This document shows positions 26,404 through 35,083 of a stretch of 64,000 bases of DNA, piece after piece. The position numbers were made by a program, and so were the translations under genes. Under the pieces are notes generated by a model, which was not told the origin of the DNA, did no database searches, and was given only the letters and a program-made list of their open reading frames with translations. Numbering within the stretch: the stretch's first letter is position 1; each line of letters begins with the position of its first letter. The stretch comes from Sorangium cellulosum So0157-2 (GTDB taxonomy: Bacteria; Myxococcota_A; Polyangia; Polyangiales; Polyangiaceae), in the NCBI RefSeq assembly GCF_000418325.1, contig NC_021658.1, forward strand, positions 4,699,501 to 4,763,500. Direction: 5' to 3'.

Positions 26404-26481
26404 CCTGAGCTCCTCCCTGAGGGCGTATCCCCGCGGGCGGGGCGGATCGGCGATACCTGCGTACCCAGGGAGGAGCTCAGG
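26404..26481. repeat. 16-bp perfect inverted repeat downstream of pnkp
   Basis: CCTGAGCTCCTCCCTG (26404-26419) is exactly complementary to CAGGGAGGAGCTCAGG (26466-26481), enclosing a 46-bp GC-rich spacer that is itself partly self-complementary (GGCGTATCC/GGCGATACC). It begins 15 bases past the pnkp stop and could end that operon's transcript, although no T-run follows on the minus strand. Confidence 0.85.
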
Positions 26482-26495
26482 CCACGCTGTAGAGG

Positions 26496-29063
26496 TCAAA
26501 GCCGAGGATCGATGGGCTCGCTCTCCAGCGCGAGCACCCCGAACACGCACTCGTGCACGCGGTAGAGCGGCTCGCCCTCGACGAAGCGGTGGAGCGCCTC
26601 CAGCCCGAGCGCGTACTCCCGCAGCGCCAGCGCGCGCTTCGCGGAGACGCTGCGGTGGCGCAGCCGCGCGAGGTGCTGCGGCATCAGGTACTCCGGGCCG
26701 TAGATGATGCGCAGGTACTCCGGCCCTCGGCACTTGATCGCCGGCTGGACGAGCCCGCGCGGGCCGCGCACCACCCACTCCCACGACTTGACCACCATCC
26801 CCTCGCCGCCGCGCTCGACCATCTCCGTCCAGAAGGCCACCGCCTGCGCCTCGCTCGCCGGATCCGAGAGGTCGACGACGCGGTGCGGGGTCGGGACGAA
26901 GAACGCCGGATCGACCTCGCAGAGCCGCCCGAGCTGCCGCAGGTGGAAGCCGTGATCCCGCGAGGCGTGCACCGCGCCCTCGCTCGCGAGCAGGTGGAAC
27001 GGCGCGAGCCGGAGATCGGCGATCGACCGCACCGGCCAGCAGTAGCGCCGGTAGGCCGCCACGTACCCGTCCATCGCCGCCTTCCGGGCCGCGTGGCGCT
27101 CGAGCAACGGCCGCGCGCTCTCGTCGCGCGCGGCCGCCAGCTCGAGCGCCCGGACCGCGGCGTCGAGCGAGGCGCGGCCGGACGCGCCCACGGCGGCGTA
27201 CTGCCCGCGCAAGAGGTCCTGCGCCTTCGCGGACCAGGGCAGGAGCTCCGCGTCGAGGCAGACCCAGTCGGTGCGGAGCTCGGCCCAGAGATCCGCGCGG
27301 TCCATCGCGGCGCGCACGCGGTCGATGAGCTCCCGGCTCCGCGCCTCGTCCGCGAAGAACGGCCTGCCCGTGCGCGTGACGCACACGCCGAGCGGCCCGT
27401 CGTCGAGCCGGAACCGCCGCCTCCGCGCGGCCTCGTCGCGGCACACGACGAGCACCGCGCGCGACCCCATGTGCTTCTCCTCGCACACGACGCGGCCCAC
27501 GCCGTTCTGCCGGAAGTACGCGAACGCCTCGCGCGGGTGCTCGAGCAGGCCGCCGTCCTTCGACGTCTCGCTCGGCGACATGGTCGGCGGCAGGTGGATG
27601 AGCCAGCGCGGATCCACGGCGAAGCGGCTCATCGCCTCGAGCGCCGCCGCGGCGTTCTCCTCGCGGATCGTCACCATGCCGTGCACCCGCGTCCGGATCG
27701 CGCGGCGTCCCCGGATGTCGTCGATGTCGAGCGCGTCGTCCGCCGGCCCCCGCGGGTCGGCCTTCGGCTCGGCCCCGCGCGGCGCGAGCGGCTTCTTCGG
27801 CTCGTAGTACACGCGGCGCGCCTTGACCTCGACGAGCTCGCGCTCCGGGTAGCGGAGCGCCGTGAGCGCGCCGCCGAACACGCACCCGGTGTCGATGCAG
27901 ATGGTGCGGTTCTCCCACTCGGCCACGGTCGTCGGCGTGTGGCCGTAGACCACCATCGCCTTGCCGCGGTACTCCGAGGCCCAGTTGTACCGCACGGGCA
28001 GGCCGTACTCGTCGGTCTCGCCCGTGGTCTCGCCGTACAGGCAGAACTCGCGCACCGCCCCCGAGCCGCGGCCCTGGAACGCCTCCTTCACGCCCGCGTG
28101 CGCGACCGCGAGGTTGCCGTCGTCGAGCACGTAATGGCTGACGAGGCCGTCGATGAAGTCCGCCGCCTTCGCCTTGAACTCGTCCGTCTCCACCTCGAGC
28201 TGCGCGAGCGTCAGCTCGAGGCCGTGGGTCGGCCGCACGTCGCGGCCGCGCAGCTTCTTGAGCAGCTTCACGTCGTGGTTGCCGGGCACGCAGAGCGCCG
28301 CGCCGGACGCGACCATCGCCATCGCGAGGCGCAGCACGTCGGGCGAGCGCGGCCCGCGGTCCACGAGGTCGCCGAGGAAGAGCGCGCGCCGGCCCTCGGG
28401 GTGCGACGCCCGCGGCGCGTCCGGCAGCCCCTCCAGGCGGTAGCCGAGCGCCTCGAGCAGCTCGACGAGCTCGTCGAAGCAGCCGTGGACGTCGCCGATG
28501 ATGTCGAACGGCCCGTGATCGTCGCGGCGATCGGTCCACAGGCGCTGCCGCTCGATCGTGGCGGCGGCGACCTCCTCGGGCGAGGAGAGCACGTGCACGT
28601 AGCGGAAGCCCTCGCGCCGGAGATCCCGGAGCGAGCGGCGGAGCTCGCGGCTCTGGCCGCGCACGACGTGCGGGCCGAACTGCCGGTCCGGGCGGCCGGC
28701 GTTGCGCGCGTGGCAGAGCTTCTCCGGCAGGTCGAGCACGATGGCGACCGGCAGCACGTGGTGCTCGCGCGCGAGCGCGACGAGCGGCCTGCGCGCGTCG
28801 GGCTGCACGTTGGTCGCGTCGATGACGGTGAGCCTCCCCGCCGCGAGCCGCTTGCCCGCGATGAAGCGCAGGACCTCGAACGCGTCGGCGCTGGCGGCCT
28901 GGTCGTTCTCGTCGTCGGACACGACGCCGCGGTAGTGGTCGGACGAGAGGATCTCGGTCGGCTTGAAGTGCGCCCGCGCGAACGTGCTCTTGCCGGAGCC
29001 GGAGGCGCCGACGAGCACGACCAGCGAGAGCGAGGGGACGACCAGCGGCTTCGGCTCGCTCAC
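26496..29063 (-). CDS. pnkp: Polynucleotide kinase-phosphatase-ligase of RNA repair
   Basis: An 855-residue bacterial Pnkp with three catalytic modules. GTG 29063 overlaps the hen1 stop (GTGA) and follows GAGGAGGAGG. The kinase has a P-loop, GASGSGKST (19-27), and phosphorylates RNA 5'-OH ends. The metallophosphoesterase has DIIGDVHGC (187-195), LGDLVDRGP, PGNHD and AHAG (321-324) and removes 2',3'-phosphates. The ligase/adenylyltransferase has nucleotidyl Lys530 in EEKHMGSRA, EGMVVKSW, and a motif V region with AIKCRG. Size and order match the Clostridium thermocellum enzyme, which needs Hen1 to seal. It repairs ribotoxin-cleaved tRNA ends in the cytoplasm. Confidence 0.96.
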   Translation of the reverse strand: MSEPKPLVVPSLSLVVLVGASGSGKSTFARAHFKPTEILSSDHYRGVVSDDENDQAASADAFEVLRFIAGKRLAAGRLTVIDATNVQPDARRPLVALAREHHVLPVAIVLDLPEKLCHARNAGRPDRQFGPHVVRGQSRELRRSLRDLRREGFRYVHVLSSPEEVAAATIERQRLWTDRRDDHGPFDIIGDVHGCFDELVELLEALGYRLEGLPDAPRASHPEGRRALFLGDLVDRGPRSPDVLRLAMAMVASGAALCVPGNHDVKLLKKLRGRDVRPTHGLELTLAQLEVETDEFKAKAADFIDGLVSHYVLDDGNLAVAHAGVKEAFQGRGSGAVREFCLYGETTGETDEYGLPVRYNWASEYRGKAMVVYGHTPTTVAEWENRTICIDTGCVFGGALTALRYPERELVEVKARRVYYEPKKPLAPRGAEPKADPRGPADDALDIDDIRGRRAIRTRVHGMVTIREENAAAALEAMSRFAVDPRWLIHLPPTMSPSETSKDGGLLEHPREAFAYFRQNGVGRVVCEEKHMGSRAVLVVCRDEAARRRRFRLDDGPLGVCVTRTGRPFFADEARSRELIDRVRAAMDRADLWAELRTDWVCLDAELLPWSAKAQDLLRGQYAAVGASGRASLDAAVRALELAAARDESARPLLERHAARKAAMDGYVAAYRRYCWPVRSIADLRLAPFHLLASEGAVHASRDHGFHLRQLGRLCEVDPAFFVPTPHRVVDLSDPASEAQAVAFWTEMVERGGEGMVVKSWEWVVRGPRGLVQPAIKCRGPEYLRIIYGPEYLMPQHLARLRHRSVSAKRALALREYALGLEALHRFVEGEPLYRVHECVFGVLALESEPIDPRL

Positions 29064-30571
29064 GGCGCCTCCTCCTCCGCCTGCGCCCCGGCGCCGCCGC
29101 CGTCCGCGCCGCCGTGGCCGTCCGCGCCGCCGTGGCCGTCCGCGTTGCCCGGGCCGTTCGCGCCGTCCTCGCCGGCCGCGCGCGTGAAGATCGCCATCTG
29201 CGTCGGCGCGCCGAGCGACGGATCCATCGGGCCGATGGGCAGGTGCTCGACGGCGTAGCCGTGCGCGCCCGCGACCTCGGCGCAGAACGCGTGGAACTCG
29301 GCGCGCGTCCACTCGAAGCGGTGGTCGCCGTGGCGGAGCGCGCCGCGCGGGAGCCCCTCGAACCGCACGTTGTACTCGGCGTTCGGCGTGGTCACGACGG
29401 CGACGCGCGGCCGCGCGTGCTCGAAGAGGACGCGGGTGAGCGCGCCGAGCCGCGGGGGGTCGACGTGCTCGATGACCTCGATCAGGGTGATGGCGTCGTA
29501 GCCCGAGAAGCGGGCGTCGCGGTACGTCACCGACGCCTGGAAGAGCTGGATCCGCCGCCGCTGCTTGTCGGGCAGGTCGTCGAGGCGGAGCCGGTTCTTG
29601 GCGATCTCGAGGCTGCGCATCGAGACGTCGGCGCCGGCGACGCGCTCGAAGACGCGCTCGTCGACGAGGCGCTTCAGCAGCTTGCCCTCGCCGCAGCCGA
29701 GGTCGAGCACGCTCCTCGCCTCGGCGCGGCGGAGCGCCGCGACGACCGCCGCGCGCCGCTCCTCGTCGAGGCTCATCCGCGCCTCGGCCCTGTCCTCGGG
29801 CGCGGCCTTGTCGTCCTCGGCCTCCTCGGGGCTCGCCTCCTCGTCGGCCACCAGCCGGGCGAGCGCCGCGCGGAAGAGCGGCCGGCTGTGCTTGAGGTAG
29901 CGGAGCGCGATCGCCTCGCGCTCGGGGTGCTCCGCGAGCCAGCCCTCGCCCTTCGCGAGGAGGTTCTCGACCTCGGCGTCGCCCACGTAATAGTGCTTCT
30001 TGTCGTCGAGCACGGGCACGAGCACGTAGAGGTGCGCGAGCAGCTCCCGGAGGCGGCACGTCCTCGCGAGCGAGACGCGCAGGTAGGCGCTCTGGCCCCA
30101 GTCCGGGAACGCCTCGTCGAGCGGGAGGCGCTCGGCCGCGACCTCGTAGCCGAGCGGCTCGAAGAGCCGCCGGAGCATCCCCTCGCCGCCGCGGCACGGC
30201 AGCGCCTCGATCGTGGCGGAGAGGGGCAGCGGCGCGTCGGCGAGCTCCGGGCGGTCGCGGCACTTGCCGCCGAGCGCCGAGCCGAAGACCTGCGCGATCG
30301 CCACCGAGAGGAACGACGAGGCGACGTAGGGCCGGTCGTTGACGTACTGGGCGAGCGTGCCCGGCTCGCCGCCGCCGCGCCCGCGCACGAGGTCCACGGG
30401 GTCGACGTCGAGCAGGAGCGCCGCGGTGCACCGCTCCTCGGTCGCCTCCGGATAGAACACGTGGGCCTTGCCGAACGAGAGCGCGAACGACTGCGTGTGC
30501 GCCGGGTTCTTGACGAGCAGGTAGCCGAGATCGGTCGCCGGCCGGTGCGTGGTGGTGAGCGTGAGGAGCAT
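29060..30571 (-). CDS. hen1: 3'-terminal RNA ribose 2'-O-methyltransferase Hen1
   Basis: A 503-residue bacterial Hen1, with start ATG 30571. The N-terminal half (about 1-245) is the Pnkp-ligase-activating region (MLLTLTTTHRPATDLGYLLVKN). The C-terminal SAM methyltransferase has VLDLGCGEGKLLKRL (288-302). Its metal ligands are EVIEHV (Glu365, Glu368, His369) and His417 in DHRFEW, matching the Mn2+ site of the Clostridium thermocellum enzyme. It methylates the 2'-OH at the broken RNA end before Pnkp seals it, blocking re-cleavage by the same toxin. The tail after residue 460 is a Gly/Asp/His low-complexity repeat (GGADGHGGADGG) not needed in relatives. It is first in the two-gene operon. Confidence 0.96.
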   Translation of the reverse strand: MLLTLTTTHRPATDLGYLLVKNPAHTQSFALSFGKAHVFYPEATEERCTAALLLDVDPVDLVRGRGGGEPGTLAQYVNDRPYVASSFLSVAIAQVFGSALGGKCRDRPELADAPLPLSATIEALPCRGGEGMLRRLFEPLGYEVAAERLPLDEAFPDWGQSAYLRVSLARTCRLRELLAHLYVLVPVLDDKKHYYVGDAEVENLLAKGEGWLAEHPEREAIALRYLKHSRPLFRAALARLVADEEASPEEAEDDKAAPEDRAEARMSLDEERRAAVVAALRRAEARSVLDLGCGEGKLLKRLVDERVFERVAGADVSMRSLEIAKNRLRLDDLPDKQRRRIQLFQASVTYRDARFSGYDAITLIEVIEHVDPPRLGALTRVLFEHARPRVAVVTTPNAEYNVRFEGLPRGALRHGDHRFEWTRAEFHAFCAEVAGAHGYAVEHLPIGPMDPSLGAPTQMAIFTRAAGEDGANGPGNADGHGGADGHGGADGGGAGAQAEEEAP

Positions 30572-30982
30572 CGGGCGCCGCAGTCTACGTGAGCCGAGCG
30601 ACTCGCGACAACCGCGCGCGCCCGGCGCGCGGAGCCCCGGGCCGCAGAGGAGGAGTCGCCGCCGCGCCGGCGCGCTGCTCGACGAGGCCGCGCCGGCGCG
30701 CTGCTCGACGGACAGGCCTCCTCGCGTCGGCTGGAGTCGAGCGATCGAGGGGGAGCCGGTGGTGACAGGGGCGCTCGTGGGCAGTGATGTGGGGAATCTG
30801 CACCTGTGTAGATGCTTGTGCCTGAATTGAAATCTTCGATGGAGCGGCGGATTTCTCCGGCGGTGGGAGATCATTCCAGGGTGCTTGTCTATCAAAATGA
30901 CATTTCTGTGCGCTGGAGCGATGGCGAGCTCATGAATCTGCATTAAGGGAGGTGGTGCCGGTCGCGCCCTATCGGCGCGCCC
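30572..30982. other. Intergenic region between hen1 and the expansin gene
   Basis: About 410 bp. GCCGCGCCGGCGCGCTGCTCGACG occurs twice (30661-30684 and 30687-30710). From 30790 to 30945 the GC content drops sharply, as expected for a promoter of the expansin gene. A strong purine tract AAGGGAGGTGG at about 30944-30954 is 28 bases before the annotated start. No c-di-GMP riboswitch consensus was found. Confidence 0.6.
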
Positions 30983-32287
30983 ATGACGTGGAGACTTAGG
31001 ATGCGATCTTTGGCTTATCGAACCGCTGCTGCCTTCTCTCTCTCTGGCCTCTTCGCCGTCGCGTGCACCGCCGAGGTGCCGGGCGAGGAGGCCGCGGACG
31101 ACCTCACCAGCGCCGTGGTGACGACCGACGGGCTCGGGGTCGCGGCGCTGACGAGATCGTCCGACTGGGGCAGCGGGTATTGCGCGAACGTGAACGTGGT
31201 GAACGAGGGGACCACGCCGGTGACGTCGTGGACCGTCGTCATCGATCTCAGGCAGTCGACCCTGAGCAACCTGTGGGAGGCCCAGTCCAGCAGGAGCGGC
31301 TCGCTCCTGACGGTGACCCCGGCTTCCGGTCGCGGGCAGATCCCGGTGGGGGGCGCGGCCAGCTTCGGGTTCTGCGCGACCGCGACCGGGAGCGACTACC
31401 AGCCGGTGATGGTGTCCATGACCCAGACCGGCGCGACCGGCTCCGGCGCGACGACGAGCTCCGGCGGCGCGACCGGCTCGGGGGTCACGACCGGCGCGGG
31501 CGGCTCCGGGGGGAGCGGCGGCGGCGGCGGGAGCGGCGCGGGCACGACGAGCGGCGCCGGCGGCTCGGGCGGCGACGGGAGCGGCGGCACCTGCGCGATG
31601 CCGCTCCCGAGCTACGAGAACGGCAATGGATCGGCGACGTGGTACACGCTCGGCTCCGGCTCGGTGAACTGCAGCTTTCCGGTGCTCGGGAGCAACCCGG
31701 ACAGGGTCGCGCACGTGGCGACCGGCGGAGGGCGGTATTTCGCGGCGCTGAACACGGCCGACTACGACACCGCGGCCGCGTGCGGGGCCTGCGTGGAGGT
31801 GAGCCGCGACGACGGGCGCAAGGTCGTGGCGACGGTCGTCGATCAGTGTCCGACCGGGAGCAACCCGAAGTGCACCGCCGGGCACATCGATCTGAGCAAG
31901 GACGCCTTCCTGCAGATCGGGTCGGCCGAGGAGGGCTATCTCGGGACCGGCAACGGCGGGGCGAGGGGCAAGATCTCGTGGAAGTTCGTCTCATGCCCTG
32001 TCGAGGGGAACCTCTCCATCTCGCTGAAGGAGCAGAACGCCTGGTGGAACGAGCTCCGCGTGCAGGGCCATCGCAACCCGATCGCCAGGGTCCAGGTCCA
32101 GCTCGACGGGGCGTGGAAGGAGGCCACGCGGCGGGACTACAACTACTGGCGTCTCGGCGACGGCAACATGAAGCCGGGGCCGTGGCGCGTGCGCGTGATC
32201 GACGTCTTCGACGAGGTGATCGAGACCACGGTCCAGGTCACCACGGCCGAGCAGACCGCGTCGGCCCAGTTCTCGACGTGCGAGTGA
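30983..32287 (+). CDS. Secreted expansin-like protein with family 2 cellulose-binding module
   Basis: A 434-residue exported protein. Start ATG 30983 or 31001 (MRSLAYRT...) is uncertain; both lead into a signal ending in FAVACTAE, possibly a lipoprotein. An N-terminal CBM2-like domain (about 48-150; WGSGYCANVNVVNEG, VTSWTVVIDL) is followed by a Gly/Ser/Thr linker (150-205). The two-domain expansin follows: a double-psi beta-barrel (about 210-330; CGACVEVS, VVDQCPTGSNPKC, HIDLSKDAF) and a beta-sandwich (335-434). Expansins loosen cellulose networks without hydrolysis, and the Asp of HIDLS is the key functional residue in bacterial EXLX1. It suits a cellulolytic soil organism. Confidence 0.9.
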   Translation: MTWRLRMRSLAYRTAAAFSLSGLFAVACTAEVPGEEAADDLTSAVVTTDGLGVAALTRSSDWGSGYCANVNVVNEGTTPVTSWTVVIDLRQSTLSNLWEAQSSRSGSLLTVTPASGRGQIPVGGAASFGFCATATGSDYQPVMVSMTQTGATGSGATTSSGGATGSGVTTGAGGSGGSGGGGGSGAGTTSGAGGSGGDGSGGTCAMPLPSYENGNGSATWYTLGSGSVNCSFPVLGSNPDRVAHVATGGGRYFAALNTADYDTAAACGACVEVSRDDGRKVVATVVDQCPTGSNPKCTAGHIDLSKDAFLQIGSAEEGYLGTGNGGARGKISWKFVSCPVEGNLSISLKEQNAWWNELRVQGHRNPIARVQVQLDGAWKEATRRDYNYWRLGDGNMKPGPWRVRVIDVFDEVIETTVQVTTAEQTASAQFSTCE

Positions 32288-32584
32288 GCCCCATCCCATC
32301 ACCGCACCCGATCTTCACACCCACGCTCCGGCGCGCGGCGCCCGCTGCCCCGCCGGAGCCGCCGTGATCCGCGCCCACCCCGGCGAGGGGATCCTCTCAC
32401 CGCTGCTCCGGCCTCACCGCCCTAAGAAGGCCGTCACGGACGTGCGCTCTCCGGCGTGAGCCCCGGACTGCCGTCTTGGCCGGAACGGGGCCTGTCGCGG
32501 CTCGCCCGTCGAGGGCGACGCGTGCCGGGCTGAGCCGGTACACTGCGTCAGGCGGGCGGGTGAGCTCGTGGATTCGGAGAATTT

Positions 32585-33709
32585 ATGAGCACAAGCTCTC
32601 AGCTTCTGGACGAGAAGATCCGCGTCGACGTCGGGGGGATGCCGATCGAGTGGGACGTCGCGCGCGGGCAGTGCACCTGGGCCGGCGTCCCGTCGGTGTC
32701 CATGTTCGTGCCGAGCAGCGTGCTCGGGCTGATGTCGGGCTTCCAGCGGATGGCGGGGACCGAGCGCTTCAACCTCGCCGTGGAGAGCGGCGGTCGGCTC
32801 AGCGTCGATGACGACTGGGCGTTCCTCTCCGGCTATCCGACGTTCGAGGAGGGCTTCAGGGCGCTCGGCATCGGGGCGGCCACCGCGGGCTGGGGCCTGT
32901 GGCAGGTGGTCGCCATCGACCGAGCGCGGAACGAGGCGCGCTTCCGCGTGGTGAACGGGTGGGAAGCGCTCTATCAGAAGGAGCTCGACGTGTGCTGGGG
33001 GAGCAGCATGATGGCGGGCAAGCTGGCCGGATATTGCACGCGGCTGTTCGGTCAGGAGTGCGAGGTCGAGCAAACGTCGTTCGCGGCGCGGGGCGATCCC
33101 CACGACGAGTTCACGGTGCGCCCCGCGACGACGACCCTGGAGGAGCGGCTGAACCGCCTGCTCGACGAGGAGCGGGCGACGAAGGCGGATCTGGCGATCG
33201 CGCTGCACAAGCTCAAACGCGAGGTCGAGGAGCGGGCTCGCATCGCCGAGGAGCTCCAGAAGACCGAGCAGGAGCTCCGCGAGAAGCTGTCGCTCATCGA
33301 GCGGCAGCAGCGCGAGCTGCGCGCGCTCGCGACGCCGATCATCCAGGTGTGGGACGGCGTGCTGACGCTCCCGTTGATCGGCACGCTCGACGGCGTGCGG
33401 GCCGGGGTGATCACGGAGGAGCTGCTCGACGCGATCGTCCGGACCGGCGCCCGCTTCGCGATCCTCGACATGACCGGGGTCGACGGCATCGATGAGGCGA
33501 CGGCCGACCACGTGATCCGGATCGTCCGCGCGGTCGAGCTGCTCGGCGCCAAGGGGGTGATCACCGGGGTGCGCCCCGCGGTGGCGGCGCTGATCACGTC
33601 GCTCGGCCTCGACATGGCCGCCGTGGCCACGCTGCGGAACGTCCGCGAGGGGCTGCGGATGTGCCTTCGATCGCTGGCGGGCGCGCCCGCCGGCGGCGGC
33701 GGGAGGTAG
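32585..33709 (+). CDS. V4R-coiled coil-STAS regulator (RsbR-like)
   Basis: A 374-residue cytoplasmic protein with GGAG eight bases before ATG 32585. Residues 1-180 resemble a V4R sensor domain (LGLMSGFQRMAG, KLAGYCTRLFGQECEVEQTSFAARGD). Residues 185-250 form a coiled coil rich in Glu/Arg. Residues 255-365 are a STAS domain (TPIIQVWDGVLTLPLIGTLDG, FAILDMTGVDGIDEATADHVI). This is the layout of RsbR-type stressosome proteins, in which a sensor controls a STAS core that is phosphorylated by an RsbT-like kinase. No such kinase is adjacent. The large kinase at 47117 ends in a closely similar STAS domain, suggesting a shared network. Confidence 0.87.
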   Translation: MSTSSQLLDEKIRVDVGGMPIEWDVARGQCTWAGVPSVSMFVPSSVLGLMSGFQRMAGTERFNLAVESGGRLSVDDDWAFLSGYPTFEEGFRALGIGAATAGWGLWQVVAIDRARNEARFRVVNGWEALYQKELDVCWGSSMMAGKLAGYCTRLFGQECEVEQTSFAARGDPHDEFTVRPATTTLEERLNRLLDEERATKADLAIALHKLKREVEERARIAEELQKTEQELREKLSLIERQQRELRALATPIIQVWDGVLTLPLIGTLDGVRAGVITEELLDAIVRTGARFAILDMTGVDGIDEATADHVIRIVRAVELLGAKGVITGVRPAVAALITSLGLDMAAVATLRNVREGLRMCLRSLAGAPAGGGGR

Positions 33710-34898
33710 TCAGCCGCCGCCTGCGCCAGCTGCGCCGCTGGCGCCGCCAGTGCCGCCGGCCTCGCCAGTACCGCCAGTGCCGCCCGTGCCACCGGCGCCG
33801 CCGGCGCCCTCCGTTCCGCCCGCTCCTGCATCGTCCAGCGGGTATCTCTCATCGAGGCACAGCGGGCCATCCGGCGTCTCGGCGCAGACCTCGCCTGCTC
33901 TCCCGCAATCCCCCTGGCCGCGCGGGCATTTCGTCGGTCCGAAGATGCAGAAGCCGTTGCTCTCCTGCCCCACGAACGTGCACGAGGCGTGCGGCATCAG
34001 GCAGTCGCCGTGCGTCGTGCACGCCTTGGCGCAGGCACCGGTGTCGCCGATGCCGGGATCCTTGTCGAGCGCGTAGACGCACATTCCGCTCCGCAACCCT
34101 CCGCAGTCCTCGTTCGCGATGTCTCCGCCGAGCGCGCACAGCCCCGCGCAGACACCGAGCTCCGGGCCGAAGGGGACGCACCACCCCGCGCAGGGGTCGA
34201 TGCCCTCGTCCCCGACCTCGCAGGGTGAGCCTGCGGGCAGCCCCGTCGTCGGCTCGTCGACGCAGAGGTTGATCCGGGGGTCGCACGCACGGCCGGCGCA
34301 CTGGCTGTCCATGCCGCAGCTCGGCATGCACACCGATACGTCACCGATGCTGTCGCAGCGAAGATCCTCGCGGCCCTGGCACTTCCCCGGATCGAGCTCG
34401 TCGGTGATCCGGACGAGCGGGGGATCTCCCAGGGGGCACCCCAGAAGACAGATGCCTTCGACGCACGCGCTGCCCTCGCCCTCGCAATCGCCGTCGGCAG
34501 CGCACGACGTCGTGCAGTAACCGCCCGCCGGGCCTCCGCCGAAGAACTCGTTGCCCGAGGCGGAGAGGCAAATGCCGCTCGGGCCGCAGTCGGCGTCCAG
34601 CGCGCACCGGGCGCCGAGCCCCCCGTCGCCGTATCCGCCGCCGCTGCCGCCGTCGCCGCTGCCGCCGTCGCCGCTGCCGCCGTCGCCTGCCGCCGTCGCC
34701 GCCGCCGCCGCCGCCGCTGCCCCCGTCGGCGCCGCAGCCGCCGTCGCCGCCCACGCCCGAGCTGGCGCTCCCGGAAACGGAGCTCGTGCTCGTCGAGCTC
34801 GCTCCCACGCCGTCGTCCGCGTCGTCAGCGCAACCGAGGAAACCTGTCGAAAGGGCGAGCGTGGTGAGCAAAGTCGCCGAAATCGTTCGCATTTTCAT
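33710..34898 (-). pseudogene. Cys-rich lipoprotein gene with a frameshift in a tandem repeat tract
   Basis: ATG 34898 (GGGAGA upstream) opens a lipoprotein signal (STLLTTLALSTGFLGC type) and a Ser/Gly linker. The frame then turns Arg-rich at 34688-34700, where one 15-bp repeat (GCTGCCGCCGTCGCC on the plus strand) is only 13 bases long. Shifting frame there restores a Cys-rich protein to the stop at 33710-33712: ALDADCGPSGICL, GDCEGEGSACVEGIC, MPSCGMDSQCAG, AKACTTHGDCLMP, CPRGQGDCGRAGEVCAE, then a Gly/Ala/Thr tail. Repeating Cys-x-x-x-x-x-C blocks suggest an extracellular disulfide-rich display protein. It may be a true pseudogene, a phase-variable gene or a sequencing error. It converges on the STAS gene with no gap. 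Confidence 0.75.
34643..34700. repeat. 15-bp tandem repeat with one 13-bp unit (slippage site)
   Basis: Units at 34643-34657, 34658-34672 and 34673-34687 are identical GCTGCCGCCGTCGCC. The next, 34688-34700, lacks two bases. The missing pair causes the frameshift of the lipoprotein gene. Confidence 0.95.
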
Positions 34899-35083
34899 CG
34901 ATGTCTCCCGCGCCATAAGGCCCGGCCCGCAGCGGGCGCGCCCTCGATCGATCTCGCGACAGTAACGGAATCGGCGCTGCTCCAACATCGACAAGGGGGC
35001 TTGCGACAGATGACGTCGTGCGGCGAACGGCCGTGTGCGGCGGCCTCAGCGCTCGCGACGGGCGCCTGAGCGGCGGCCCCGAC

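Noticed and set aside
30585..30803. Small minus-strand ORF upstream of hen1
   Set aside because: Arises from the duplicated GC-rich 26-bp unit; no start signal or recognisable product.
30572..30982. Search for a c-di-GMP riboswitch ahead of the expansin gene
   Set aside because: The conserved AGGGCAAACC-type core is absent.
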